DNA of 64,000 nucleotides from Limenecus sp048360435 (GCA_048360435.1 DBGCOP010000003.1:1-64000), one strand, 5' to 3'. Positions 42,015 to 51,408 are shown, numbered from the stretch's first letter. Numbers and translations are program-made. The notes: a model not told the origin generated them from the letters alone.

Positions 42015-42038
42015 AAAGAAGGATTTTTGTCCTTCTTT
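42015..42038 (+). terminator. Terminator after tRNA-Ala
   Basis: Perfect 9-bp stem AAAGAAGGA / TCCTTCTTT with a TTTTTG loop, followed by further T residues. It begins 8 bp after the tRNA and ends just before the stop codon of the convergent gene at 42040, so it may serve both. Confidence 0.85.
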
Positions 42039-42039
42039 T

Positions 42040-43035
42040 TTATTTTTTAAAAACATGAAACTGATTTTCATTCAATGGTTTATATTCAAGCAAAGGAGTA
42101 ACAAGTTTCAAAATCTTATTGATAACAGGATTCGAATGATGAATAAGCACATAAAGCATTTTATATCTGCTGCCCAGCTTCAGCTTTGCTTCATCTGTTG
42201 TTTGCCCCAAATCTATTGAAGAAAAGCCCTGTTCGATTCCATAACGTACAATTTCCAAAAGAAGTCTTATATAAGTATCATATTCCGTCACACTTTTTTT
42301 ATTAAGTCCAACAAATTCAAAGATTAATTCATCGCAATTTTTACTCAACTGAGCAAACCCCTGTACTCCTTTATCATTTTTCAAAACTATAATAATACAT
42401 CTTTTTTCTCTGAAATAATCAATTGAAACCTTGCCAAGCTTATATTCGGCATTGTTATATACATCGAGATACAAATTATACATTTCTTCATTGAAATCCT
42501 TATTACTCTGAAGAATAAAACAGTTCAAACGTTCTGATTTACGAAAAGCAATATTATACCTTCTTCTATACCCTGAGCGAAGCTCTGACATATAATCATC
42601 AAAAGTATTCCATCTAATCTTTAAAATACATTTTGGAAGAATCAAACCTTTAGAAAAACCATCCAAAGTATAATTTTTATCCACATTCAAAATCATTGTA
42701 AAGCCTTTTAAAGATTTTAAAAATTTTTCTGTTTGTAACTTTGTTTCAACACCAAAAATGCCAGCCGGTTTAGAAAGTGTGAATGGATAATAAACTGAAT
42801 TCATAAGAATAGGAATATTAAATGGAGTGAACATAGCTATATTATTATCAGCAGTTTTGCAAATCAAAAATTGTGTATCAATAAAGCCGTTATTGTCTCT
42901 GAATAAATAATAAGTCTTTTGTGAAGCATCCATTTTTTCAGCAATATTCAAATAATCTTTCTTTAAATAAAGATTATCTCCAATGTTATATTCCCAATCA
43001 TCAGGCAAGTCCTGTGCTTTATAAAATATTTCCAC
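42040..43035 (-). CDS. GNAT-fold acyltransferase (FemAB/BioF2-like)
   Basis: A 331-residue protein with the two-domain acyltransferase look of the FemAB/BioF2 group. The most telling part is the C-terminal half: ELRSGYRRRYNIAFRKSERL, GVQGFAQLSKNCDELIFEFVGL, and YDTYIRLLLEIVRYGIEQGFSSIDLGQTT, the usual 'position and reach' sequence of this family. It starts with GTG at 43035. Such proteins attach amino acids or acyl groups to peptidoglycan or surface glycans. No partner is adjacent. The substrate is not known. Confidence 0.7.
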   Translation of the reverse strand: MEIFYKAQDLPDDWEYNIGDNLYLKKDYLNIAEKMDASQKTYYLFRDNNGFIDTQFLICKTADNNIAMFTPFNIPILMNSVYYPFTLSKPAGIFGVETKLQTEKFLKSLKGFTMILNVDKNYTLDGFSKGLILPKCILKIRWNTFDDYMSELRSGYRRRYNIAFRKSERLNCFILQSNKDFNEEMYNLYLDVYNNAEYKLGKVSIDYFREKRCIIIVLKNDKGVQGFAQLSKNCDELIFEFVGLNKKSVTEYDTYIRLLLEIVRYGIEQGFSSIDLGQTTDEAKLKLGSRYKMLYVLIHHSNPVINKILKLVTPLLEYKPLNENQFHVFKK

Positions 43036-43205
43036 TACATTATCCGTTCTTTATTAAAAAAATTACTTTAATTATATAAACTGAATTTCATCATTTCACT
43101 GCAATATTGGATAGTTTAAATGAGCAATATTTTAAAAGCTTATAAGATTTATGGATATTTAAAATTAATAAGCTAAGATATTGATTGTTAAAAAATAAGA
43201 GATAA

Positions 43206-43850
43206 ATGCAAATGAAAAAAATAGATATTACAATCGATGGCTTGTACAAAATACAGGAGAAAGATTTAGCAAGATGTGCAAAAGTAGCCGCACAAGCTTT
43301 TCTTGATGATGAAAGCAGCAAGTTCATATTATCAACACAATTAACAATTAAAACTTTATACAACTATTATTTAATAATTTATAAAGCTGCATACAAAAAA
43401 ATGCACATGTTTGCAGAAAGTGAAGACATTAACGGCTTTATAATAATTTCTCCCTCTCGCAGTGCTGAATTGTCTTTATGGGATTGCATTAAAGCCGGTG
43501 CTCTCAAATTCATTATAAACAAAGGGCTGGGAATCGTATTCAGATCAATTGAATATGAAAAAAATTGCACAATGACTCGTAATAAAATAGTTCCAAATGA
43601 CAGCTGGTACATATTTCAGTTCGGAGTAAGCCCTGAAAAGCAGGGAAAAAAAATCGGATCAAAAACAATCCGTCCTGTATTAAATTGGTTAGACTCAATT
43701 AAAAAGAGTTGTTATCTTGAGACACAAAAAAATCAAAATGTTGAAATATACAACCATCTTGGTTTCACATTAAAAGAAGTGAATTTTTTGCCAGATAAAA
43801 AAATGCCTCAATTTGCAATGCTAAGAACAACACCGAGTGTTCTTGAATAA
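43206..43850 (+). CDS. GNAT-family N-acetyltransferase
   Basis: A 214-residue acetyltransferase. Motif A is visible in FQFGVSPEKQGKKIGSKTI (about residues 138-157, the Q/RxxGxG/A acetyl-CoA loop), followed by CYLETQKNQNVEIYNHLGF, the typical GNAT C-terminal helix/strand. The N-terminus (ITIDGLYKIQEKDLARCAKV AAQAF, helix) also fits. The acceptor is unknown. It is monocistronic with an AGAG-type weak ribosome site. Confidence 0.85.
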   Translation: MQMKKIDITIDGLYKIQEKDLARCAKVAAQAFLDDESSKFILSTQLTIKTLYNYYLIIYKAAYKKMHMFAESEDINGFIIISPSRSAELSLWDCIKAGALKFIINKGLGIVFRSIEYEKNCTMTRNKIVPNDSWYIFQFGVSPEKQGKKIGSKTIRPVLNWLDSIKKSCYLETQKNQNVEIYNHLGFTLKEVNFLPDKKMPQFAMLRTTPSVLE

Positions 43851-43919
43851 TTGTTACAAAAAAATTTATTTATGAGCATTTTCCTAAAATTATGTGTAAC
43901 ATATTTTTGAGGAGTAATT

Positions 43920-44501
43920 ATGCTGAACAAAGATAAAAGCTTAAAAATTTTTCCATTAGACTATATAGTCTTAGATATAGAGACAACAGGTCTTTCTCCT
44001 GCTGAAAATGAAATAATAGAATTATCCGCATTAAAGGTAAAAAATGGAAATATTATTGAACAATTTTCACAACTTGTTAAACCGAAAGGATATCTAAACT
44101 CATTTATTACTGACTTAACCGGAATTAACAAAGCAATGCTTGAAAAAGCACCGCCTATTGATAAAGCAATATGGGAATTTAACCAATTTTGCACAAACAG
44201 CATAATAATCGGTCATAATGTAACTTTTGATATTAGTTTTATTAACAGAAAACTATTGGAATGTCACAATATACCATTCAATAATGAATACATTGATACA
44301 TTAACAATTGCAAGAAAATTCCTCCCACAACTTAAAAGCAAAAAACTTGGTCTAATAGCACAACATTTCAATCTGGATACAAGCGGTATGCATAGAGGTT
44401 TGAAAGATTGTATCGTGACAAATCTTTGTTACCAAAAATTCCTGCAAATGAATAACGAAGAACAATCAAAACAGATTAATGCTCTGGGTTTGCAGATTTA
44501 A
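43920..44501 (+). CDS. DnaQ-like DEDDh 3'-5' exonuclease
   Basis: A 193-residue exonuclease. ExoI motif DIETTGLSPAENEIIE (residues 19-34), ExoII IIGHNVTFDISFINRK (about 96-111) and ExoIII HRGLKDC (about 160-166, DEDDh His) are all intact. This is the size and layout of the stand-alone proofreading or repair exonucleases related to the Pol III epsilon subunit and PolC exonuclease domain. The ATG at 43920 follows AGGAG. Which polymerase or repair pathway it serves cannot be read. Confidence 0.88.
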   Translation: MLNKDKSLKIFPLDYIVLDIETTGLSPAENEIIELSALKVKNGNIIEQFSQLVKPKGYLNSFITDLTGINKAMLEKAPPIDKAIWEFNQFCTNSIIIGHNVTFDISFINRKLLECHNIPFNNEYIDTLTIARKFLPQLKSKKLGLIAQHFNLDTSGMHRGLKDCIVTNLCYQKFLQMNNEEQSKQINALGLQI

Positions 44502-44575
44502 AATTGTACCTGATATAAAAAGGTATTATTTTTAACTTCCATATCAGACACAAAACATAAACATATTTTATTTGG

Positions 44576-46216
44576 CTAAACAATTGCTGTTTGTAAAGTT
44601 TTCGATTTATTGTTTTTAACAAGTTCTTTATAAAGCTCTATACCTGCCGTTAAGCTGTAAACATTGTTAAAGCCACGCTGTAAGAGTATTCTTGAGGCAA
44701 CATAGCTTTGAAATCCCGTGTTGCAGAACAGAACAATCTTTTTGTCTTTAGGAAGCTCGTTATATCTTGTGCGCAGTTCAGGTGTAAAAATATGAACAGC
44801 ACCTTCTATTGTTTCATTTTCATATTCTTCTTTAGAGCGAACATCTACAAGCAGCGAACCTTCAATATCTTCAAAATATGCCGGTTTTACAAAGCCTTTT
44901 AAAATATTGTCAGCATGCATACCCAGTATATTAACAGGATCTTTTGCGGAAGAATAAGGCGGAGCATAACAGAGTTCCGAGTCTATTAAATCCCATACTT
45001 TAAGCCCGTTTCTTATTGAGGTTGCAATAACATCAGCTCTTTTTTCAACACCTTCTCTGCCGACGGCCTGAATTCCGAGAATATCTCCGTCTTGATTAAA
45101 CATCATTTTATACATAGTGCGAGTTGCACCCGGGTAATAGTTTGCATGTGAAAATCCGTAAGTAAATGTTTTCAAATACGGAATCCCTTTTTTAATTAAA
45201 GCTTCTTCGCTGTTGCCTGCATTGGCTACTGTCAGACCAAAAACTTTCACAACGGCTGAGCCTATTGTTTTTTTGTAAACTGATTTAAAACCTGCAATAT
45301 TATCGGCAATAATTCTTCCCTGTCTGTTTGCCGGGCCGGCAAGAGGAATAAGAGTATCAAGACCTGTTACAAAATCTTCAACTTCTACGCTGTCACCGCC
45401 TGCATAGATATCGGGGTCAGAAGTTTGCATGTGTTCGTTAACTTTGACTCCGCCTGTTTTGCCTATATCCAGTCCGCAATTTTTTGCAAGAGTTGTTTCA
45501 GGTTTTACACCGATAGCAAGAACAGCAATGTCATAAGGTATTTTACTGCCCGAGTTCAATAAAATTTCATCTTGCCCGAAGCTTTTTACTCCGTCAGATA
45601 AAATAAGGTTAACGCCGTTAGCTCTCATTTCATTTTGAGCAAATGCTGCTGTTTCTTTATCAACAGGCGGAAGTATATGAGGAGCCAGTTCAACCAGTGT
45701 AGTATTTATACCCGGCATTTCCGCAAAGTTTTCCGCCATTTCAACGCCAATGAAACCGCCGCCTATCACTACCGCATTTTTTGCATTTACTGCTTTAACA
45801 TGCGATTTAATTCTTTCTGCATCCTGAAGCATTCTTACAGTAAAGATTTTGCTGCTGTTTATTCCTTCAATATCAGGCTTAAACGGCTGTGCACCGGGAG
45901 CCAGAACCAGTTTGTCATAAGACAGAACCTCTGAATTGTTTACTGTCACAGTTTTGGTTTTTCTGTCAATTTGAGTAACTTCCGCGCCCATTTTTATATC
46001 AACATTCAGAAGATTTTTAAATTTTTGAACGCTTGAAACATGCATTTTTTCTTCGCTGTCTATCACGTTAGAGCAGTAATATGGCAAGCCGCAGTTAGCA
46101 ATAGAAATTTCATGAGTCTTTTCCAAAATAATAATTTCTGCTGTATCATCCAATCTTCTTAATCTTGCTGCTGCACTTGCTCCGCAGGCTCCTCCTCCAA
46201 TTATTAAAACCTTCAT
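44576..46216 (-). CDS. CoA-disulfide reductase with C-terminal rhodanese domain
   Basis: A 546-residue flavoprotein that reduces CoA disulfides or persulfides with NAD(P)H. FAD-binding KVLIIGGGACGASAAAR opens it; the single redox Cys is in NCGLPYYCSN (Cys42); the NAD-binding NAVVIGGGFIGVEMAE follows near residue 150; and the second FAD motif is DIYAGGDSVEVEDF. Residues about 455-535 form a rhodanese domain with active-site Cys in VLFCNTGFQSYVASR. This matches the CoADR-rhodanese fusion used in sulfur/polysulfide metabolism. The ribosome site AAGGAGAG is strong. Codon and base composition are slightly more GC-rich than neighbours, so acquisition by transfer is possible but not shown. Confidence 0.9.
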   Translation of the reverse strand: MKVLIIGGGACGASAAARLRRLDDTAEIIILEKTHEISIANCGLPYYCSNVIDSEEKMHVSSVQKFKNLLNVDIKMGAEVTQIDRKTKTVTVNNSEVLSYDKLVLAPGAQPFKPDIEGINSSKIFTVRMLQDAERIKSHVKAVNAKNAVVIGGGFIGVEMAENFAEMPGINTTLVELAPHILPPVDKETAAFAQNEMRANGVNLILSDGVKSFGQDEILLNSGSKIPYDIAVLAIGVKPETTLAKNCGLDIGKTGGVKVNEHMQTSDPDIYAGGDSVEVEDFVTGLDTLIPLAGPANRQGRIIADNIAGFKSVYKKTIGSAVVKVFGLTVANAGNSEEALIKKGIPYLKTFTYGFSHANYYPGATRTMYKMMFNQDGDILGIQAVGREGVEKRADVIATSIRNGLKVWDLIDSELCYAPPYSSAKDPVNILGMHADNILKGFVKPAYFEDIEGSLLVDVRSKEEYENETIEGAVHIFTPELRTRYNELPKDKKIVLFCNTGFQSYVASRILLQRGFNNVYSLTAGIELYKELVKNNKSKTLQTAIV

Positions 46217-46280
46217 AAATACTCTCCTTTTATTTTTTGTTATGTTAGAATTATGAAGGAAAATAAATAGGGATTCAATA

Positions 46281-47210
46281 ATGAAGAGAATTTTAGTTAC
46301 AGGCGGAGCAGGATTTATTGGGAATCACTTGTGCAGAAGGCTTTTAAGCGAAGGAAATTATGTAATTTGCTTAGATAACTTTTTTACAGGTTTAAGAGAG
46401 CATATTGCAGATATGCTTGATAATCCTAATTTTGAGCTTGTGGAACATGATATTATTGAACCTATTGATATAAAAATTGACCATATTTATAATCTTGCTT
46501 GTCCCGCAAGCCCGCCGCATTATCAATATGACCCGATAAAAACTATGAAAACATCGGTGCTGGGCATCTTAAACATGCTTGAGCTTGCAAAAAAATATAA
46601 TGCAACTATTTTGCAAGCTTCAACCTCAGAGGTTTACGGAAACCCTCTTGTACATCCTCAAAAAGAAACTTATTGGGGAAACGTAAATCCGATAGGTATA
46701 AGAAGCTGCTATGATGAAGGCAAGCGTGCGGCTGAAACTCTGATGATGGATTATCACAGACAATATGGTGTTGATATTAGAATTATAAGAATTTTTAATA
46801 CTTACGGGCCAAATATGGACCCCAAAGACGGACGAGTTGTTTCTAATTGCATTATGCAGGCAATTAAGGGGGAAAATATTACCATTTACGGTGACGGTTC
46901 TCAAACAAGAAGTTTTTGTTATGTAGAAGACCTGGTTGAAGGAGCAATCAGAATGATGAATAACAAGAAAAAGTTTATAGGACCAGTAAATCTTGGTAAT
47001 CCATCAGAAAGAACTGTTTTAGATTTGGCTGAAAAAATCATTAAACTCACAGGCACTTCATCAAAAATAACATTCATGCCATTACCCAGTGATGATCCTG
47101 TAAAAAGAAAACCTGATATAACAACAGCTAAACAAGAATTGGACTGGGAACCCCAAATCGATATCATAGACGGATTGAAAAAAACAATTAAGTATTTTAG
47201 ATCTGTTTAA
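46281..47210 (+). CDS. uxs: UDP-glucuronate decarboxylase (UDP-xylose synthase)
   Basis: A 309-residue extended SDR. Rossmann motif LVTGGAGFIGNHLCRRL, the family's NLACPASPPHYQYDPIKT box, catalytic TSEVYGNPLVHPQ and the Tyr-Lys pair in SCYDEGKRAAETL, and RIFNTYGPNMDP make the family clear. It converts UDP-glucuronate to UDP-xylose, a precursor for surface polysaccharide. ATG at 46281 follows AGGGA. It is divergent from the CoADR gene and not joined to the CDP-hexose operon, though both serve cell-surface glycan synthesis. Confidence 0.92.
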   Translation: MKRILVTGGAGFIGNHLCRRLLSEGNYVICLDNFFTGLREHIADMLDNPNFELVEHDIIEPIDIKIDHIYNLACPASPPHYQYDPIKTMKTSVLGILNMLELAKKYNATILQASTSEVYGNPLVHPQKETYWGNVNPIGIRSCYDEGKRAAETLMMDYHRQYGVDIRIIRIFNTYGPNMDPKDGRVVSNCIMQAIKGENITIYGDGSQTRSFCYVEDLVEGAIRMMNNKKKFIGPVNLGNPSERTVLDLAEKIIKLTGTSSKITFMPLPSDDPVKRKPDITTAKQELDWEPQIDIIDGLKKTIKYFRSV

Positions 47211-47212
47211 CC

Positions 47213-47872
47213 CTACCATGGAAAATCAGATTTTATCTGGTAATTATCACTAATTATCAGTCCTGTACAAGCATCACCTTGCCCTTTACATTGAGTTAGC
47301 ATCTTATTTCTGGAAAGACCTGCTCCATAAGGATAAAGACCTGGCTCTGGCACATTATGTGTACCTTCTTCGCTAAAAGCTCGTGGAGTAAGTGTAAAAA
47401 CAAATACATCCATTCCCACAGTGTTTGGTTTTTTGTTTCCATTAATGTCATATAAAAAATGAGCATGAGCTTTTTGATTCAATAATATAACTCTTGAGCC
47501 ATCTGCCAGAATAAAAAAATAAGCAGACGTGTCACTAAAATCTTGTCCATTCGCATATTTAATTCCGTCACCAAAACAAGCAGTAGATTGTGATGAACAC
47601 TCAGAAATAACATTGAAGTAATCTTTTAAATAAGTTTTATAAAAATCTTCCGAACTTAAATTAAAATTCCAGCTTTTTAAATAGGAGTTCTCATTTTCAG
47701 ACATATTTATTACATTTGATAAAGTTGAATAAGCTTTCTTTAATCCAGCAATAGTTTGTTGTGCATCTGCTTGTTTTTTAAGATTGGGTATAGTTATTGC
47801 AGCAATAACACCAATAATTACTAGGGTCATAAGAGTTTCGGCTAGTGTAAAACCATTAAATTTCTTATTCAT
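47213..47872 (-). CDS. Type IV pilin-like (prepilin-type) protein
   Basis: A 219-residue pseudopilin. The leader MNKKFNG ends in Gly and is followed by FTLAETLMTLVIIGVIAAIT, a class III signal with Glu at +5 and a hydrophobic helix, for PilD-type processing. The later part has a Cys-containing C-terminal region (CSSQSTACFGDGIKYANG, and CKGQGDACTGLII) suggestive of disulfides. ATG 47872 is chosen as AGAGGTG precedes it and the leader starts there; upstream codons lack support. No pilus assembly genes lie nearby. Whether it forms a pilus, a secretion pseudopilus, or an uptake apparatus is open. Confidence 0.9.
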   Translation of the reverse strand: MNKKFNGFTLAETLMTLVIIGVIAAITIPNLKKQADAQQTIAGLKKAYSTLSNVINMSENENSYLKSWNFNLSSEDFYKTYLKDYFNVISECSSQSTACFGDGIKYANGQDFSDTSAYFFILADGSRVILLNQKAHAHFLYDINGNKKPNTVGMDVFVFTLTPRAFSEEGTHNVPEPGLYPYGAGLSRNKMLTQCKGQGDACTGLIISDNYQIKSDFPW

Positions 47873-48010
47873 ACAAAACACCTCTTTTATAAATTCCGCA
47901 AATTAAGTATAAAAATATACAAAATTTACCTATTTCACCACAAATTCTATCAAACAAGTAAATTATAGTCAATTTATTACCCAATACACCATTTCCGATT
48001 CTTGTTTTGG

Positions 48011-48061
48011 CGAATAAGATTAAATAAGAGGTTAATATAGTGAATTTAAAAGTCTTATTCG
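48011..48061 (+). promoter_or_regulatory. Inverted repeat enclosing the XRE ribosome site and start codon
   Basis: CGAATAAGA (48011-48019) and TCTTATTCG (48053-48061) form a perfect 9-bp inverted repeat. The loop of 33 nt contains GAGG and the GTG start of the regulator gene. It could be a dimer-binding operator or an RNA hairpin that limits translation. Confidence 0.45.
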
Positions 48062-48360
48062 GGCGAAAAATAAAAGAATATCGCAAAAAGAAAAATATAA
48101 CACAAGCACAACTTGCAGAATTTGTTAATGTAGACGACAAACATATAAGCTGTATTGAAAGTGGTAAAAATTTTCCATCTCCAGATTTGATTGAACGACT
48201 TGCAACATCTTTAGAAGTTGAGCCTAAAGATTTATTTGAGTTTTATTACCTGCAAGAAACCGCAAACCTAAAAACAGATTTAATCTCAATGCTTGACAAG
48301 TTAAATCAAGAAGAATTATCACTTGCACACAAATATGTGCGGACATTTTTGTTAAAATAA
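48040..48360 (+). CDS. XRE/Cro-type helix-turn-helix regulator
   Basis: A 106-residue DNA-binding protein. Residues 8-60 form the HTH_3 domain (ITQAQLAEFVNVDDKHISCIE as helix-turn-helix, IESGKNFPSPDLIERLATSL after it). A C-terminal helical region (about 70-106) probably dimerises. It starts at GTG 48040 behind GAGG. It faces away from the pilin gene (divergent, 167 bp between), so it may regulate that gene or itself; an inverted repeat overlaps its start. The effector is unknown. Confidence 0.85.
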   Translation: MNLKVLFGRKIKEYRKKKNITQAQLAEFVNVDDKHISCIESGKNFPSPDLIERLATSLEVEPKDLFEFYYLQETANLKTDLISMLDKLNQEELSLAHKYVRTFLLK

Positions 48361-48428
48361 TTCTCGGTAACTTTATATTTACTAAAATTTTAATCGGATT
48401 TACCGGCGACACCGTTACTATAAACATA

Positions 48429-48445
48429 CCTACAATAATTGTAGG
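48429..48445 (+). terminator. Weak hairpin downstream of the XRE gene
   Basis: CCTACA / TGTAGG forms a 6-bp stem with a 5-nt loop, and a run of T follows after about 11 bases. It is a possible terminator for the XRE gene, ahead of tRNA-fMet. Confidence 0.35.
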
Positions 48446-48526
48446 GAAGGTCTATTTTTTAATAAAAAATCATGGGGCTTGATTTTTGTTTTTTAGCGTT
48501 TAATAATAGGATGTAAGAGAATTTAT

Positions 48527-48603
<77 letters not shown>

Positions 48604-48609
48604 TTTGAT

Positions 48610-48644
48610 ACAAGAGAGTTCCATGAATTTTGGAACTCTCTTGT
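48610..48644 (+). terminator. Strong hairpin after tRNA-fMet
   Basis: ACAAGAGAGTTCCA / TGGAACTCTCTTGT is a perfect 14-bp stem with a 7-nt loop, starting 6 bp after the tRNA. No long T-run follows (TTGTAATTAG), so it may be a processing or terminator hairpin. Confidence 0.7.
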
Positions 48645-48754
48645 AATTAGTGTATGATATTAAAAAATTTGACAAAAAAGATAAGCTAAAACATATGACA
48701 ATTTAGTTAAAACTTAGAATAAATTTTCCAGAGATAAAAAAGACAACAATTTAT

Positions 48755-49156
48755 TTACTTTATGTTCTTAAAATATTCTGCATATTTTTTATCAACTACA
48801 TTAATATGATTAAGAATCCAATTTTTTAAAAATACAGCTATTTCAAAATGCAATAAATATCTGTCAGAGTTAAAATCATCGCAAAATTTTGCTAATTGTT
48901 CTTTAAATCTTTGATGATGCAGCTTGTGTTCTTCATAATCAGGATACCCGATTTCAATAAGAAAATTTTCTTCTTCTAGTAAATGTTCATCAGCATATTT
49001 TTTCAGATTATTTATAACCTGGGCAATTGCAAGCTTGTCTCTTTTATCTTCCATTGCCTTATTTATATCTTTTAACACCTCAAAAAGATGTTTATGCTGG
49101 TTGTCAAATTGCTCAATATCTATATTATATTTGTTATCCCAAGAAAAATCTTTCAT
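48755..49156 (-). CDS. Bacteriohemerythrin-like protein
   Basis: A 133-residue four-helix di-iron protein that binds O2, or stores or senses iron/oxygen. The ligand pattern is visible: His in FDNQHKHLFEVL, HLLEEENF followed by YPDYEEHKLHHQRF (His and Glu), and the late NHINVVDKKYAEYF (HxxxxD). ATG 49156 is chosen because GGAG lies 7 nt before it; an upstream GTG at 49168 is weaker. It is soluble, without partner genes. In an anaerobe it may protect hydrogenase-type enzymes from oxygen; that link is inference. Confidence 0.9.
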   Translation of the reverse strand: MKDFSWDNKYNIDIEQFDNQHKHLFEVLKDINKAMEDKRDKLAIAQVINNLKKYADEHLLEEENFLIEIGYPDYEEHKLHHQRFKEQLAKFCDDFNSDRYLLHFEIAVFLKNWILNHINVVDKKYAEYFKNIK

Positions 49157-49218
49157 GCAGCTCTCCACTTATTACTAATTATAATATACACGATTTTTTT
49201 TCAATTGGCATAGAGTAT

Positions 49219-51246
49219 CTATTTTAAATAATCACTTATCCCTTCAAAAATTGATTCAATCATTTGATCTTTAAATATTCTGGAATTCAAGTTTGCGACA
49301 TCTGTTTCATTCTTCAGGTTACCTGTTTCTATTAAAATTCCCGGAACCGGAGAAGATTTTTTTGCAGAAGATGACAAAACACCTAACGATTGTTCTGTTT
49401 GATGAGTAATACCCTTAAACCAGGAATGCTCATTCAATTTATTAGAAACTATTCTAGCAAATTTTTGATCTTCTTTATCAATAATTCCATCTCTTTTATT
49501 TGCAATTACATATATGCCTCTTTTGTCACCGCATGAATTACTATGAAGACTTACAACCAGATTTACTTTATTTTTCTTTTGAATATCTCTTATTGCTGTC
49601 ATTGCATTATAAACAGAACCTTGAACATAGATAACTTTTCCACCGGCATTAGTAATTTTTTTAACCAGATTATCTGCAATTCTTTTATTTACAATCCATT
49701 CTTCCAGAGGTTTACCTGCATTACCAATAAAAGTATTAGTTTCTACGTTAGGATTTTTTTTGCTCATTACAGCATTGCTCGTGCCCGGATCAAAATTTAC
49801 ATTAGTGCCGTTTGCCATTGCCCCACCGTGACCGGGGTTAATTATAATAGTTTTTCCTTTCAATGGACCTTTTTTATTCAAATCTATGACCTGAACTTCT
49901 GCCGTAAGATTGCCATTCTTATCTACAACAGGCATCGGTCTTTTAAACGGTCTCATTTTATTTTTTGCTGTTTTTTCCCAGTCTTTATGAAGAGATTCCA
50001 CTGTCCATTCTGTTTTTATACCATTTACATATACCGTTTGTGAGTTCCCGGATTTGCTAACTGTCTTTCCTGTTTTTTCTGTTTCCTGTTTAGTATTCTT
50101 TGTTATATTAGAAACTGCTGACGATTTTTCACCTATCTTCCCGTCAAACCATTCATATGCCAAACCCTTATATTCTTTAAGAACGTTTTCATAGGAATTA
50201 TTCGGAAATTCACCTCTTGCATTTTCCTGTGCCATATAAACAAGACCTTTTTCATAAACGTTCGTTGCTGATTTTAAAACTTCAGTAGGAATTCCGTTTT
50301 TAAAGATTTCACACGCATTTTGAATATCAAACAAACGTCTTTTGCTTAATCCTCCGGCATATTTTTTTACTTTCTCGCCATTTTCTTTGGTAACAACAGA
50401 ATAGTCCTGATTCAAATTTGAAATAACCTTCACATAATCTTTGTTATTTAAGCCATCCATTATATTCTTATTATCTCTGACTGCACCTTCTCCCTTATTA
50501 AAGACTAAATCAAGAAGAGATTCTTTCAAATGTAAAGGAATTGAAGAATAGGCATCATCTGAAATAAAAGTTTTAAGATTAAGATCCCTGTCTAGTAAAT
50601 CTTGTGCAAGTATTGTGAATACCTCACTGTCTGAAAGTGTTTTACCTGAAAATTTTGATAATTCATCCGACTTAACAACATGACCTACACCTATTGTCTT
50701 ATTTCCGTTTCTATCCTTATAAATCTCTTTGTGAATTCCCTCCATATTACATAATTCTTCAAGGAATTCCTTGTCAAAACCGGTCAAAGCTGAAACATCA
50801 TCAAGAGACTTCACATTTTTAACTTTGTATGATTCAGGAATCAATAAAGTATCAGAAGGATAAATAAGCGAAGATGATTTTAAGTTATTTTCAGCAAGAA
50901 GCCTTGTTACAGAAACATCAAATTTTGAAGCAATTTTGTTTGGGTTATCACCTTTTTGAACAACATAAAAAGTTGCATCAGTCTTATCAAGATATTTATC
51001 CTGATCAGTAAAATCTACTGTTGGCTTATCAATAACTTCTATATTATCAGGATCTTTGTCAGTACTGCATTTATTAACAATTCCACCGCCAAGCACAGGC
51101 AGAAGAAACATTGCAACTAATGCACCTTTTTTAGCTTTTGTTGGCATTTTTTTTAAGGGTTCTGTTATAGTTTTTGTAATTTTTTCTTTTTGTTTTACCG
51201 CTTTATTTTTAATATCTGTATAATTAAGCCTGTTATCAATTTTCAT
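49219..51246 (-). CDS. Multidomain peptidoglycan hydrolase (LysM, GH24-like lysozyme, amidase_3)
   Basis: A 675-residue envelope enzyme. Order: a charged N-terminal region of about 40 residues, a hydrophobic segment ending in Cys60 (LLPVLGGGIVNKC), a LysM wall-binding domain (YVVQKGDNPNKIASKF, about 85-130), a GH24-type lysozyme domain with catalytic Glu in NMEGIHKEIY and GVGHVV (about 150-290), a linker, then an amidase_3 domain (ILIETGNLKNETD, IIINPGHGGAMANG with zinc His, VNLVVSLHSN). It therefore holds both glycan- and peptide-stem-cleaving activities. The ATG at 51246 follows AAGGAG. The Cys60 segment resembles a lipoprotein signal, but after an unusually long N-region. Confidence 0.85.
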   Translation of the reverse strand: MKIDNRLNYTDIKNKAVKQKEKITKTITEPLKKMPTKAKKGALVAMFLLPVLGGGIVNKCSTDKDPDNIEVIDKPTVDFTDQDKYLDKTDATFYVVQKGDNPNKIASKFDVSVTRLLAENNLKSSSLIYPSDTLLIPESYKVKNVKSLDDVSALTGFDKEFLEELCNMEGIHKEIYKDRNGNKTIGVGHVVKSDELSKFSGKTLSDSEVFTILAQDLLDRDLNLKTFISDDAYSSIPLHLKESLLDLVFNKGEGAVRDNKNIMDGLNNKDYVKVISNLNQDYSVVTKENGEKVKKYAGGLSKRRLFDIQNACEIFKNGIPTEVLKSATNVYEKGLVYMAQENARGEFPNNSYENVLKEYKGLAYEWFDGKIGEKSSAVSNITKNTKQETEKTGKTVSKSGNSQTVYVNGIKTEWTVESLHKDWEKTAKNKMRPFKRPMPVVDKNGNLTAEVQVIDLNKKGPLKGKTIIINPGHGGAMANGTNVNFDPGTSNAVMSKKNPNVETNTFIGNAGKPLEEWIVNKRIADNLVKKITNAGGKVIYVQGSVYNAMTAIRDIQKKNKVNLVVSLHSNSCGDKRGIYVIANKRDGIIDKEDQKFARIVSNKLNEHSWFKGITHQTEQSLGVLSSSAKKSSPVPGILIETGNLKNETDVANLNSRIFKDQMIESIFEGISDYLK

Positions 51247-51408
51247 AGATTTTTGCTCCTTTGTAACACTTATAAAAATCATAAAAATAAAAATTGACAT
51301 CTTCTTAGGCTAATATTACAAATCTTAAAAAAACAAAAGCAATGAATATATTTGAAAATAACTAAAAATACTGATATATTAAAAAAATCACATGATATGG
51401 AGAGAAAA

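Noticed and set aside
44507..44525. TACCT / AGGTA hairpin after the exonuclease gene
   Set aside because: The stem is only 5 bp with a 9-base loop; too weak to call a terminator despite the following T-rich stretch.
49219..51246. Prophage lysis gene (phage-type lysozyme domain)
   Set aside because: The GH24-like domain is embedded in a larger LysM/amidase protein and no phage structural, holin or integrase gene is nearby.
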